Source: Daldinia sp. FL1419 (lineage: Eukaryota; Ascomycota; Sordariomycetes; Xylariales; Hypoxylaceae). From it: a DNA stretch of 64,000 bases. Positions within the stretch are counted from its first letter, which is position 1; each line of letters starts with the position of its first letter. The notes under the pieces are model-generated. The model was not told the DNA's origin and did no database searches. It was given only the letters and a program-made list of their open reading frames with translations. The DNA lies in assembly GCA_025201765.1 (NCBI GenBank), contig MU623394.1, positions 1 through 64,000 of the forward strand. The letters run 5' to 3'. Of this stretch, positions 11,301 to 25,000 are shown one piece after another. A program made the position numbers and the translations under genes.

Positions 11301-14004
11301 ATTTGATTGCTGACTGAGCCAGTACGAGTTGACAGCGGCTGGCTTGACAACGTTAGAACGGTGTGAAACGGAGGACGGGATCTTGTGTGTGAATGACTCG
11401 GATCTCGAGTGATATGTAGGAGGGAATTAACTAGCAAGGATTAGGAAAGCGTTTGTGTCAAGGGTTGACAGCGGTCTTTTTTCTTACAGGGAGCCACTAG
11501 GTACTAGGTCTTGAAGTCAGAAGCCAGTGAAGGACCCAGGTAGTAAATACTGTAGCGAGTGGCGTAGGAAGCAAGTAGGTAGCCAGATACTTGGGTCGGC
11601 GACAGTAGTCGAACGGATCAAACTCCACTATTCGAAAGAGGCAGTTTGAAGTTTCGATAATTAGGCTCCCTTCTTTTATATGTATATTCACGTTCTCGAC
11701 ACGGCAAAGGATATAAGGTAGGTGTGTTTTCGTAGTTGGTAAACAACAACCAACCTTAATTTCTCAAGAGTAAAACGATGGGTTTCGGAAGAAGAGGTAT
11801 AAATTTTAGGGTTCCAGTTACGAGTGGCGTTTAACGTACGCGGCTGGTACTAAGATGAGACGAGGCCGGTGCTATACGATCCAGTCTTATTGGTCCTAGG
11901 TGCTAAAATGAGTTCAATAACGACAAGGCGCAGCCAAGGTAAGGCAACGAAGGTTAGAGATACAAAAGCGAGTCGAGTTCGATTAGGTAGAACAAACCCA
12001 AGCAGCGGCAGCAGCAGCAGCAGTAACAACGGCGGCGGCGGCGGCGGCGGTACAGTACTACTGGTCAAAGTACCATACTCCGGAAGCTGTGAATCAAATT
12101 GTAACGATTGTAACGTTGACCTCAGACTGCATTAGCTTAGGCCGTGGACGAGGTACAGTGCAGCGCGCGCGCGGGAAACTTGGCTGCGACAAGGGTACGA
12201 TGCGCGTCGCCTCGTGGCCGAATAAGATGTCTAATGTACAAAAATGGTGTACAGTAGCGCAGTTAGGTAATTCCAGTTCCCAATCTACGACACGGCCTTT
12301 TTTTTCTTCTTATACGTATTATCTCCTACGTAAGGTACCTTCGAGGTAGGCAGCAAAGCAATAATACGGGTAAGAGAAGCGTGAACTAAAGCTAGAGCAC
12401 ACACAAGCCCCGAACTGCAATAGAAACGTGGACAGTCACTTAAAACATGTGTCCAGGTAATAAAGGTTTTGTCCGAGATGCGAATCGTAAGTCAAGAGAA
12501 AGATGGAAGGTAACGAGGGTAAGCCGAAATAAAGAATCGATATCAGTGGCGTGAGGGAATTGGCATCTGATTATTGTTAGATGAACTATGAATTGATTGT
12601 AACTAGTAAAAGATAAGAATACGTTTGTGATGGAACGAACAATGAACGACAGGAATGTATTAGACGGGACTGGAACAAGGAGACTGCGCATGTCCCACGA
12701 GTGTTGATCAAGTAATAGAAAGGATTGTTATAGCGAATGGTCCCTTGGGGAAAAGAGAGTTGTAGATGGTACGAAGGACTGGAAGAGGGACTCCCGTCGG
12801 GTTGGGTGGGAACCAAATTTTGGAGTACCTAGCGAGCCTAGTGAACTTAATTGAACCTGGTGAGATCAATGCAGGTGCTTAATTTTGATTTACATTAGGT
12901 CAGGTGGTCGCCAGGTCGTAGGCAGTACCTCTCGGGCAACTAGGTACCACTTATGGCCTGACAGTTGAAATATTTAACTTTATTAGCACCTCACTAAAAG
13001 AATCGCTAAGATTCCCAAATGGCAGAAGCGACAACCCTAGGTGTTATACTACCTAATATACTACAAATGTTGTACTGTCCTGAATGTCTAAACCTGGTAG
13101 TCTGTGGGAGGTGATGGCGAACACCAGTTCCGAACGGGTAAGGTGGAGATAGATTCCGGTGTACCCAGATACTTTGACGTCCAGTACCCAAGTACCTACC
13201 AAGGTACATCTGCAAGCTACCTAGGTACTAAGATGCCGCCATGTGAGGTCCACCCCATGTAGATAAGTACATCTCCTCTTAATGCTCTAATCCCCAAAAT
13301 CTGCATTGAAATTTCCAAGCTCCATCCAGTGCCGTCCTTATCTATATCGAATATTCGTTCCCCAAATCTTATTTAAAATGATATCACTTGTCAACTTTTC
13401 AATCTCGTCTAGTTAAGCAACTGTTATAATCACTCGCTATCTTTCTTAGTTGAAGATGATCTCCTATTTTTAGATCGTTAAAGACTTATCTACCAAGGTA
13501 CTTTGACATTTACCTAGGTACCTAGTTAAGTACAATGTAATTGCTGTATCATCGCTTATGGCCTGATAAGCCAATTCGTCTTTCTGACAACCCAGACTCT
13601 TTGATAATGCACGTCATCCCAGATATCGCCATTACTGTTATGTACATGAATCCGCTGCCCAGACAGCCAAAGGGGCCCGTCCGTTCTGATCCTGAAGAAA
13701 GATAGTGATTTAGTGTTGAATCGCCCCAACCCAAAGTACGTACTCCGTTTTTTAATTCCTTTCACGATCGAAGCGATCCCCGATATTTGCCAATTATTTG
13801 AGACAGACCCCGATTTCCGGCCAACTATGCGCAGGACTGATGTCATTCATGTAAATGGTATATGTAAGTGTATATGTATAGGTATGTATATGCGGGTGCG
13901 GATGTTAGGTAAAGCACGCCCAACTAGAAATACACGTGTACGCCAAAAATGACTGGATCATCAATAGTTTAGTAACCATGCGCTGACGATCCTCTGCGCC
14001 TCCC

Positions 14005-14056
14005 CTAGGCTCTCTCTCTAGGCTCTCTCTCTAGGCTCTTTCCCTAGGCCCTCTTG
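14005..14056. repeat. 13-bp tandem repeat (CTAGGCTCTCTCT)
   Basis: Four consecutive 13-bp units begin CTAGGC. The first two are identical, the third and fourth diverge in the CT-rich half. It is a small minisatellite in an intergenic region. Confidence 0.8.
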
Positions 14057-16665
14057 CCTCGCTACTTCCCTTGACCTCCGTCCCGTCTCACAGCATCGGC
14101 GAAGACATACATATACGTACATTAAAGAGGTAGCCATTAAATTGAGTTTGTAGAACACGGTCCAATAACGTGCGATCACATTGGCTCAAATCTTTTTGCC
14201 TAGCCATCTCCGGCCAATCGGTGGGTCTATTTATTTACCACTGGCTCGAATCATGCATAATGCGATATGCTGTTGAACAATGCTGGAACAATGTCAGTTT
14301 AATATCCCAAGTACATGCGCTGATATTATAATAATAATTATTACTTGTCGAACATGGTAAATTAAATCAGCCAGTCGTAATTGATTCCCATCCTCCTTCT
14401 GCGGCATTTTCTCCTTTTCGAATCAAGTCCTACTTACCTAAGAAACAGAAACATTACCTAGGTAGGTATACTGTTTTATCCAATCAAAACGAGGCGAGAA
14501 AGATGAGACTATAATATAAACATCTACATCCCCTATCTCCTATTACTAGCCTGTAATCTAGGCGTATAAGCCGGTAGAACAAGCATGGTTCTTATTAAAA
14601 CCACTGGGTTGGCTTCGATCTGTAAACATCACGTGAAACGTCTCACTTCAGTTTATCACTGGATGGCTCCCTACCATAGAAATCAAAATTGGATAGAAAT
14701 CTGCTCTACTAATAATGAAATGACGAAATGTATAGATTCCACTTTTCTCTGTGTTAATACCTCTTTGTCTCTCGAGGGCGTTGAACCGAAAGAAGGGTTA
14801 GGTATAACCATTCATACGAAACCATCTGCTTGCTTCAACGTTAAAGCTCTTTATACGACAAAGTCTAGTACTTTACTATGCCACATGACTACGAAAACCA
14901 CATTTTCTAACTTTCTATCCCACCTAATATCAAACCACATCAGCTCACCCTCAACTCACATCTTTGTCTACCCTGACGTCTCTTTTTTTTTTTTTTTTTC
15001 TTGCCGAGGGTTAAATGAGTATAGAGGGCATACAGTGGTATATTAGGTGTATAACTAAGGGATGCTTTAAACCTTGGCTAGAAATTAGGAGATTGGGCAT
15101 TATCAGTCAAATTCATCATTCATCTATCGCCTAGTAGTCACTCTTTGCAAAGCCAAAATCCATGCGTCTCCTAAATCGCCGACATTTTTATACCTATCCT
15201 AACTCGAGAATCTCATGGCTTATTTATACTTATTTTCAACGGTACACATTCTAACCCTGTCCCAAGAGTATAGTATTCTAAATACTGCTCATTCTCCGAA
15301 TCACTGCGTGGGAATTCTGCTATGCTATTCTGGAGCTTAGAAGGAATTTACCTAGGTACTTTACCTACTCCGGCTTTAAGACATATGTGACTTAATTACG
15401 GATACTAACAGATTGTACAGTATTTGAATACGTATACCCTTCAGTAGCAAGATGGTACAAATCTTACTCTACTATAAAATCAATACCTAGACGCGCCTAA
15501 TCAGTCCACGATTGAAATCCCGGACTTACTCTATATGTCTCTGATAATTGGCGAGTAAAGTGTCCCAAGGATAGATATACGAAGGGGCACACGTAGTAGG
15601 CAAGTATCAGGCCATAATATTGTTGTTGTCACTAGCTATAGCTTTTGACTACGTATGATGTAGACACAATTTTTCGTTGAAATGGAGGGTAGCTTTGTCT
15701 ATATATTTTGAACCGTAATTGTTTTGAGCAGCTCCATTCCGATATACTTCAAGGGTTCTAGGGAAGCTTCAACTTATAAAGGGTAAGATCCCGACGATTG
15801 ACACAGCATAGAATACGATACCCAATTAGTTTTAAAGGTTCATATGCTTTAACTTGACCTGGGACGCTTTAAATTTAGCATACAAAATGATGAGGAGCCT
15901 CAACCACTCAATCAACCTCTCAGAACTTATCCCATGGGTCGATAGAAGCTCTTGGGGCTAGAATGGGCCACCTTTTGCAGTTGCATACGCAAATAGCGTC
16001 TTAATATAGACGTATTGGCCGTAGAAACATAAACATGAGCTCTTCACCTCTTCATCAAAGGTTTCCATGGCGAGTGGCGTAAATTTTCCAAATTTAACGT
16101 TTAGTGATAAAGCGGTTAGTTATAATGTCTAATAAAACTTGGGCGAAAAATTATCACCATAAGCTAGATGTTAAGTAAAAAGACTTTGGGAAACTTATAG
16201 AGATAGTGAAATAACAGACTTTGCTTTACTTTCGTGAAAATACTCGGATATTCAATTTCGACTCCCTCCTATGTTGCCGATATTGCGAGGGGCGGGCTTT
16301 TAATTCTCCAACTGAGCCACATAAATGCCGACGTGGTCCCATATTGATGGAGATGACATTAGAAGCTAATAATTCAGCTGAGGGTTGCTTTTACAATCCC
16401 GGAAAATCGTAAATCACAGTCAAATTCCGAAAACATTAACCGATCTGGTGTTTTTTTCTGAAGCCGCATCTGAACTAGACCCAATTAGATATTCCATCTA
16501 TCGGAGTACAGCAAGCGGCACCCCCTTTTCCTTCCCCAAATAGCTTGTAAGTGCCGGGCATTGAATACAGTCTTGAAGCTTGTGTGCGGGGAAAAGATGG
16601 ACTAACATGGTATTTACGATTAGCGAGATGACCAACCAATTGCGATATGCTCGCTCTTAGGACGA

Positions 16666-16675
16666 TATATATATA
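16666..16675 (+). promoter_or_regulatory. TATA-like element upstream of the monooxygenase
   Basis: TATATATATA lies 75 bp before the monooxygenase ATG, with a CCAAT sequence about 30 bp further upstream. This is a plausible core promoter. Confidence 0.35.
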
Positions 16676-16750
16676 CCTATCCAACAAGGTCGGCTTACTC
16701 TCAGGGCGTCCTATTCCTCAAAGATTAGGTACGAGAGCTATTTTGACAGA

Positions 16751-18784
16751 ATGGGTTCTGTAGATCACTCTACGCCTTTTCGAATCAAAGAGGCGCCTAT
16801 AGATGGCCACCGACCCATGAAAGTGCGAGTTATAGGGGCAGGCTATTCAGGGATTTACCTGGGCATTCGTATACCACAGCGATTACGCAATGTCGACTTC
16901 AGAATATACGAGAGACACGAATCCGTGGGTGGTACGTGGTGGGTGAACAAGTATCCAGGTAAGAATTAGCGATCTTCATCACGGCTATTTCTCGTTTGGC
17001 TCACTGACATGTCTTAGGGTGTGCTTGCGATATACCAGCACATTCTTACCAATACTCGTTCAACCCAAACCCCGACTGGTCTGCTTTCTACGCACCCCAA
17101 AAAGAGATATGTTCGTATCTTCAAGGCACAGCTGAGAAATATGGGGTCCTTAGATATGTGAAACTGTCACATAGCGTTGAATCTTGTCAGTGGGATGACA
17201 GCAAGAAGAAATGGTCTCTCAACGGGTTCTTGAAGCAGCTTTTTAAAATACTAACAATAAGACAGGATCCTCACAGTTCAGCGGACTGACACCAACGAGA
17301 TCTTTAAAGACGAGGCCGATGTACTTATATCTGCAAGAGGAAACCTTAGCGACCCTGCTTGGCCCGATATTCCTGGGCTAAAGTCTTTCGAAGGGGAAGT
17401 TATGCATTCGGCTTTGTGGAAGGAAAGGTTAGTATCACTCCATTCTCACGGGGACTTGGTCAACTAACAGATAACAGTTACGACTTTAAGAACAAGCGAG
17501 TTGGAATTATAGGGAACGGATCTAGCGCTATACAAATTGTCCCAAGTTTGCAGAAAGTTGAAGGAGCCCAGCTCTCGTGTTTCGTTAGAAGCAAGACGTG
17601 GATCACAAACCCGTTTGGTGACGGTACGCCCCCTTTTCCAAAAGTGGAGCTCAGGACTAATAATCGTAGCTATAATGGAAAAGCTTGGTTTGGACCCAGC
17701 CATATTCGAATGTGAGTCGTTAAGATCTCAATATCAATCCCCGGTGTGACTTGGCTGATTTTCTGAAGTTACGCCAGAACAGCGTCAAGAGTTCGCCGAC
17801 AACCCCGAGAAATTCTTCAACTTCCGTAAAATCATCGAAGTAGATGGCAATATATCGCATCCTGTTTCATTAAGAGAATCGGATATGCAAAAAGGGGCAA
17901 TTGGGTTATTCAGCGAAGCAATGAGGCGGAGATTATCGAGAAAACCTCACATTGCGGAATTCCTAATTCCGGCCTTTGGAATCGGCTGCCGGCGTAATAC
18001 GCCTGGGCCGGGTTACCTCGAAGCACTGGTCGAGGATAACGTGGACTTCATCACTGAACCTATAGAAGCTATAACGGAAAGTGGAGTGACGCTGAAGTCA
18101 GGTCGCTTGGTTCCTCTTGATGTTCTCGTTTGCGCCACAGGATTCAATACCTCGACAGCACCACCCTTTCCAGTATACGGACGCACCGGCCAATCGCTAC
18201 AGTCACGCTTCACACCGTACCCTACGGCATATCTTTCACTTACTGTAGATTCGTTCCCCAATTTCTTCATGATGCTCGGTCCAAACGCAGCCATTGGAGC
18301 CGGGTCCTTAACTGTAATTCTCGAGAATCAAGGCGACTACATCGTAAAGAGCATTCGAAAACTCCAAAAGGAGGACTACGCCAGCATGAGCATCAAGCCT
18401 CAGCGCATACACGATTGGGATGAATATTGCTATGAATATTTCAAGCGTACCGTCTATACAGACACATGCCACAGTTGGTACAAGAGCGAAGGAGGCCTAG
18501 GCGAGCGCATCGTAGGGTTATGGCCGGGGAGTGCGCTCCATGCGCTTGAAGCTCTACGGGCGCCCAGATGGGAAGACTATGATTGGGAAAGCGTTGAGGG
18601 CAACGGACCCAATAAGCTTAGATGGCTAGGGAACGGATGGAGTATTACGCACTCGAAGGGCGAAGGAGATAACGAATGGGGCGGTAACCCTGCTTGGTAT
18701 ATCGAGCCGAACTTCCTGGATATACCTATTCCCGGCCGTCCAGAGGATGACGCAAAACTGAAGATGAGGCCGTTTTCGCATTGA
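16751..18784 (+). CDS. FAD/NADPH-dependent Baeyer-Villiger-type monooxygenase (six exons)
   Basis: The exons are 16751-16958, 17018-17213, 17266-17427, 17478-17623, 17670-17711 and 17769-18784. All phases agree and total 1770 nt, giving 589 residues. Introns are 46-59 bp; several have CTAAC or CTGAC branch points. The first dinucleotide site is VIGAGYSG (27-34), followed by GGTWWVNKYPG. The fingerprint FEGEVMHSALWK matches F-x-G-x3-H-x3-W, although K stands where P or D is usual. The second site is GIIGNGSSAIQ. The C-terminal half has DVLVCATGFNTS and LGPNAAIGAGS. Such enzymes insert oxygen next to ketones or oxidise heteroatoms; the substrate cannot be inferred. The intron-2 donor (GTCTCT at 17214) is weak; I chose it because it restores KKKWILTVQRTD. 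The PDR transporter downstream could export a product, but that is speculation. Confidence 0.87.
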
Positions 18785-21700
18785 TTATCACTATTGGGTT
18801 GCTTATCGAGGCAGCCAGGCCCGTACCCTGGACTCAACTTCTGGCATCTGGGTCACGACTATGTATGCGTTATAACATGTATTATTTAAAGGGGTTGGGG
18901 GGTATTTATGTCAAATGTTCGTTACGATTGCCCTTCACCTTGCTTGGATGTATTATCCAACATCCATCCATATTACCGTTTAAGAAATTCCATTTCTTAG
19001 ACTGTCCACAGTGCCTTGCATCCATGGGTCAAAAAGGATTGATATGTACCTAAGTTGGTAAATAGTTTAACTACCTACCTATTAACTACGGGGGCTAGTT
19101 CCGACAAGCCCATCTAACTATTTGCGATTTGATAGAACTTTCATAAAGATCTGAAAAAGTGAATAAATACCTAACGGTTAGGTATGAATTATGAAAGTTC
19201 TTCTCGGGAGCGAAGCTTAAGAAGAATGCCGCCTAAAGGCTGCATTGGATCCACTTGTTCTTATCTTACGTGGTGAGTGCCGAAGCATGCCGAAGCAACC
19301 CGAAGGCACCCGCATCCGATTATCACGATTCGGCTTCACCGGAAAACATGGAATATGCAGCGAAAGCCATCCGATACACTTTATAGAATCCAACAGCAGA
19401 GTCGAATCCTATTAAGAACGTGGCGCGTCTTCAATCGCAAGCCAGGCAAACATGCCCACTCCACTTATCTTAACAAACGAAGACTCTGGAAAGATTTGGA
19501 ATATACTGTATTGAGAGTGGCCTCCGGAGATCAACGAATTAGATTCAAGCGACGAATCTATTGCGCCCCCTTGCGTTCAAAAGCCACAGCTTTCCTCTAT
19601 TACTTTGGGTTCGGGGCAATGTAAGTTACCTGTATGAACTACCAAATATGGCGAATTGCGCAAAGTTGATTGGTGAAGGAACCATAGCAAGGATGAGATA
19701 TCCATGCGGGGAAGAGCAAGGATGCGTAGGGATGTGTAGATGATATATCATATATAAGTAAAACTCGTATACACGAAACTGCTGAGGCCTTGCATCTCAC
19801 CCTTTGTTGAGCTTCCCACGCTTCGATAACGTAGTCCAACTCCCGATAGACCCACAAGCAAGGGAAGTTAGAAGCCCGGAACATCTTCCCTAATGTGGCT
19901 ATGTGCTATGTGATTGACGATATGGGTAATGCGGGATAAGCTGAGTTATATAGTGGCACTATTTTAAGACAAGTCGCGCAAAGGGTCAGCGTCAGTTTTG
20001 GTAGTGATAGTCTTGATAGCCTTTAATATCCCGAAAACTGAACTTCATTACGTATTCCAAGACTTAATGACTTATTTATGTCCGTTATTTAAGTCCGCTC
20101 AACCCTTTCTAGCCCAATTCAACTTTCTAAAGTCCATTCTCATGGTAAACACTTTTTCTTTTGCTCCTGGAACTGCATTCTTATTCCCGTATATTATGCC
20201 CAAGTCTAGTAATGCGTGGTTTCTGTCGGGTTGGGTTGAGTTACACGGTTACACCAAGGGCTTGGTCAACCCACTCTTTGTCCGATATTTTATGAGATCT
20301 ACCGTTAATTTTTCTTGACTTCTCACGGAAGTAAATATTCCCGAATGTTTTGGTGATTGGAAATATATACACTGGATAATAATATGTAAACTTGGCTTAC
20401 GAAATCAGTTGACGATGACGAGATATTTCTCGGAGAATATTTCTCAGCTCTTATTCAAGCTCAGGTAGCCGCAAGGTTATTGATAATATTAGCGCTTCGT
20501 AAGCGTAAATTGGTAATCAAAAAGATCAAGAATTGACAAGACTTTGCTAAAAGTATTAGTAATTGTACAAGCAAGAGTCCGCACTCTTATGGAATAGAAA
20601 TATTTATTAAGCCCTTGAATTTTAGATGTAGTTATATGGAACCCTACAAGACAGTTTATATCTGGAAACTTCCTCAGTCTGAGGCTCGTGATAAGCAGAG
20701 TTAAACCATGTACGGATTATCCTATAACATTTGCATAAGCATATGGCATATAATCGGAGAGAAAAGAAAAGAAAAAAAAGCCCCTTCTTTTTCGTAAACA
20801 TTTTACTGTGCTTTACTCCGAAGCAACTGATAAGCCGCATTGCGTCAAACAACTCTCTTGTTACACATCGATCACGCAAGATATATGCACTGTGAAACGA
20901 GCAAAGGAATCATAGGTCCACATAATGTTATCGGAGAAGCTCACATTGGGTTTAGGTTCCGGAGGCTTGAAAACAATTGAAAGTAATTACATTAAAATAT
21001 GAATGAAACCCGTGTGAAATACCCCCACGAGACCCAGAATTCCAAGACATTAGAGACGGGTCGAAATTGGCCGGATGGACGATCGTATGCGATCGTTAGG
21101 CCGTAACAACATCTAGTTTGGCTACCGTCCCAACCCGTCGGTACTGATACTGTAGCATTTCTGGGTAAGAGTTCAAGATCTTGGTACGGTATCTTAACTC
21201 CGAAAAACATATGAGATCCCTGTACTTATCTTTAATTCTTTATCATCGAGGTTGGTTCATCTGTTGCCCCCACCAGCACGACAAGACATCTATCACCTTT
21301 GTTATATTTGGGTATCACAAAGCATTAGCCATTGCGTATACACAAACAGAGGCGTCGATTATGACCTACGTATTCCCGTTCCGATTTGTTGAGCTGACTG
21401 GGTTCTTGTCTGACCGACATGTCGTGGAATGTCCGGGCAAAAAGCATGCGGCCGTCCCGTTTATCAACGGGGGTAGTCTATCGATGCAACCCAGGTTGAA
21501 GATTGCGGTGGATTTGTTAGCAGTGTGTTGTTATCGCCCCTGGCATAATAATTACAAGCTCTGGAAGTTAACATACCCGCCGTGGAACTCGAAATTAGTA
21601 TAAAATAGGGAATCCCGTCGGCATAATACATCTATGCCATGTCCAGCCCGGTGGTTGATTGCTAATGATACGGTGGGCCGGCTCTCAGCATACTTCGTAC

Positions 21701-22070
21701 ATACACCTCCATACAACCTTTCATCGGGGTAGTTTTTAACCTAGTTCCCTGCTTAACAATCATCCTTTCTCTTTGTAAAGGTTGCCGTCCGAACGAACGC
21801 TAAATCTTGATCGTCACCACTTACCATTTTACCCAGTGAAAACAGTGGAATTCATAGCAAATTATTTTCAAGTTTTAGAGGTTTTAAGTTACCAGAGCCC
21901 AGAAACTAATACGACCTTCGTATCGTCTTTTAAAAGATCTCTTGGATCTAGCTAAGTAGCGGATATCGCGTTGTACTATTTAAGTATCTCTAGGGTTACT
22001 TGAAGTTTCCCGTGCCTGTGAGTAATACTTTCTCGAGTGATTTTATACACGAAGCTGATAGACTTAGGCT
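18785..22070. other. 3.3-kb region without a supported gene
   Basis: This lies between the monooxygenase and the transporter, both on the plus strand. Open frames at 19277-19624, 19998-20318 and 21181-21603 have no motifs and no conserved-looking composition. The right end should contain the PDR transporter promoter. No tandem repeat or RNA gene was recognised. Confidence 0.4.
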
Positions 22071-25000
22071 ATGTGGTCTAGCGGTTTTGGCGGCGACTCC
22101 TCTCGCCATAGGGACCCCGGAGTACCCATAAACCTATGGCATCGCGAAGACACAAATCTGGATGGAGATGGATCAACAGAAAATGCGCAAGACCCGGAAA
22201 GAAACAATGGACAAGATGATTACGATTTAGCTGGCAATGGGGAGGGTACGTGGGGTGAAAGAGATGTTGGTCGTTTTGACGAACATGAAGCTATGGAAGA
22301 GTTAGAGGTACTAAGACACAACCTATCACGGCTGACCAAAGCACGGAGTCGTCGCAGTGAAATAGACGGCATACTCCCGGTACATGTTCGGGACGAACTT
22401 GACGGCGACGAGAAAAAAATAACAGAAGAGGAAGAGGAATTCGAGCTTGGAAGATTTATGCGCGATGGTCACTTTGAAAAGCGTACAGAGCACGGCTCTG
22501 AAAAACGTGTTGGCGTCATCTATAAGAACCTCACGGTAAAGGGTGTGGCGAGCGCTTCCTCTTTTGTTCGTACCCTCCCAGACGCTATCATTGGAACTTT
22601 CGGGCCCGACTTATACCGCATCGTTTCGGGTTTCTTTCCTATGCTTCGGTTTGGCAGAAAACAACCGACGCGCACATTAATTAACAATTTTACGGGATGT
22701 GTGCGTGATGGCGAGATGATGCTTGTTCTGGGTCGTCCTGGCTCAGGGTGCAGCACATTTCTCAAGGCGGTTAGCAACAACGTCGAATCATTTGCGGCTG
22801 TCGAAGGAGAAATATCATACGGCGGTATTCCATCCGACAAGCAAAAGCAGATGTATCGAGGCGAAGTGAATTACAATCCTGAGGACGACATCCATTTCGC
22901 TTCCCTCAATGTGTGGCAGACTTTCACATTCGCACTCATGAATAAGACGAAGAAGGGCGCCAAGGAGGAAATCCCGATTATCGCTAATGCCTTATTGAAA
23001 ATGTTTGGTATAAGTCATACCAAGGTAAGTAGTTCCCCTATAATACGGAGCTTCTCTAGATACGTCCGGAATGAAGGAGCCCAAATATACTATCACAACC
23101 CAAATTTAATCGTTACCTCTCAAGACATTTTTGTGCTACATTTACTAACATGATTATTTCTTTAAGCATACACTTGTCGGAGATGATTACACACGAGGAG
23201 TGTCGGGCGGCGAGCGCAAACGAGTGTCTATTGCCGAAACGTTAGCATCAAAGTCAACAGTCATGGCATGGGATAACTCAACCCGTGGTCTAGATGCCTC
23301 AACAGCTCTCGATTATGCCAAGTCGCTAAGGATTATGACCGACATTAGCAACCGGACAACACTTGTGACATTATATCAAGCTGGCGAAGGCATATATGAG
23401 CTTATGGATAAGGTCTTGGTTATTGATCAAGGCCGACAAATATTCTCGGGCCCAGCCAAAGATGCGAAACAGTACTTCACCGACCTAGGCTTCGAATGTC
23501 CCGAAAGGCAGACGACCGCAGACTTCCTGACCGCTGTCACAGACCCGACTGAAAGACGTTTCAGGCCCGGATTTGAGGACCGAGCACCAAAGACGGCCGA
23601 AGAGCTGGAAACAGCATTCCGTAACTCGCCGAATTACCAAAAGCTCTTAAAAGATGTCCAAGACTACGAAGAGCATCTTAAACTCACCGATTATGCGGAT
23701 GCGAAGAAATTTGAAGGCGCGGTGCGAGAGTCCAAATCAAGGCACGTCAGTAAGGAGTCTCCTTACACGGTCTCTTTTACCCGCCAGGTATGGGCATGTA
23801 CCAAACGAGAATTTTGGCTATTGATTGGAGATAAGATGACTCTTGGGACGAAGTTTTTCATTATCGTTGCCAGTGGTCTCATCGTCGGGTCTATCTACTA
23901 TAATGAACCATTTACAACTGCCGGAGCTTTCACCCGTGGTGGTGCCTTGTTCTTTGCTGTGATCTTCCTTGGATGGCTCCAATTATCAGAGCTTGGAAAG
24001 GCTGTAGGCGGGCGGGCGATTGTCGCCCGCCACCGAGACTACGCCTTCTACCGTCCCTCTGCTGTGTCACTCGCACGTGCTATTCTGGACTTCCCGTTGA
24101 TATTTGTCCAAGTGTGCATATTCGGGGTAACCATGTATTTCATGACTAACATGGATGTCGACGTGAGCAAGTTCTGGATCTACTTTCTATTCGTCTACAC
24201 CACGACTATCATGTTAACAGCTCTTTACCGGATGTTTGCCAGCTTATCGCCCGAAATTGACACTGCTGTACGCTTCTCTACTCTTTCCTTGAACTTGCTG
24301 GCTATATTCGCCGGCTACGCTATTCCTAAAACGCAGCTCTTGGACGAGTATATCTGGTTTGGATGGCTGTATTGGATAAACCCCCTATCCTACAGCTTCG
24401 AAGCAGTCTTGACAAATGAACTATCTGATCAAGTAATGGACTGTGACCCTGAGCAACTTGTTCCTCGAGGTGATGGAATTCTTCCAGAGTATCAAGGATG
24501 CACCCTCACCGGCTCCCATCCAAATTCTCACATTGTCGAGGGTAGTGACTACTTGCAAACTGCCCTCAACTATAGCCGTTCGAATCTATGGCGAAATTTC
24601 GGCGTTGTAATCGCCTTCGGAATTCTCTATCTCATTGTCACGGTTATCGCGACAGAAATGATAGATTTCTCATCCGAGGGCGGCGGCGCACTGATCTTCA
24701 ACAAGAGTCGAAGAGCCAAGAATCAATCACGGAAAGCTGCTGTACCATCTGATGTTGAAAACGGAGGTGCCGGTAGTAGCGGGTCTTCTGATACTAGAAT
24801 TGAAAGCACCCAGGCTACGAGCGAAGAGCAGAAGGAGACCCTAGGGCAGCTAGCAAAAAGTGAATCAATCTTCACGTGGCGAGATATCGAGTACACTGTA
24901 CCCTATGTCGGCGGCCAGCGTAAGCTTTTAAATAAGGTGAATGGCTACGCGAAACCTGGGATTATGGTTGCGCTTATGGGTGCTTCTGGTGCGGGCAAGT

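Larger units (their letters stand above)
11301..16750. other. 5.4-kb region without a supported gene
   Basis: The kinase (minus) and monooxygenase (plus) genes face away from each other across this gap, so both promoters lie in it. It holds trinucleotide runs (CAG/CGG near 12001-12048), a 13-bp tandem repeat (14005-14056), a T17 tract (14983-14999) and four TACCTAGGTA palindromes (13218, 13511, 14455, 15349). The longest open frame (14585-15046, 153 codons) ends in the T-tract and has no domain. No RNA gene was identified with confidence. Confidence 0.45.

Noticed and set aside
14585..15046. 153-codon open frame on the plus strand.
   Set aside because: It runs into a T17 tract (poly-Phe), has no domain and no supporting promoter or splice context.
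16265..16345. tRNA-like D-arm on the minus strand (GTGGCTCAGTTGGAGA).
   Set aside because: The remaining stems do not pair and no anticodon loop is recognisable.
21181..21603. 140-codon open frame upstream of the PDR transporter.
   Set aside because: No recognisable motif on either strand; Cys/His/Trp-rich composition looks random.
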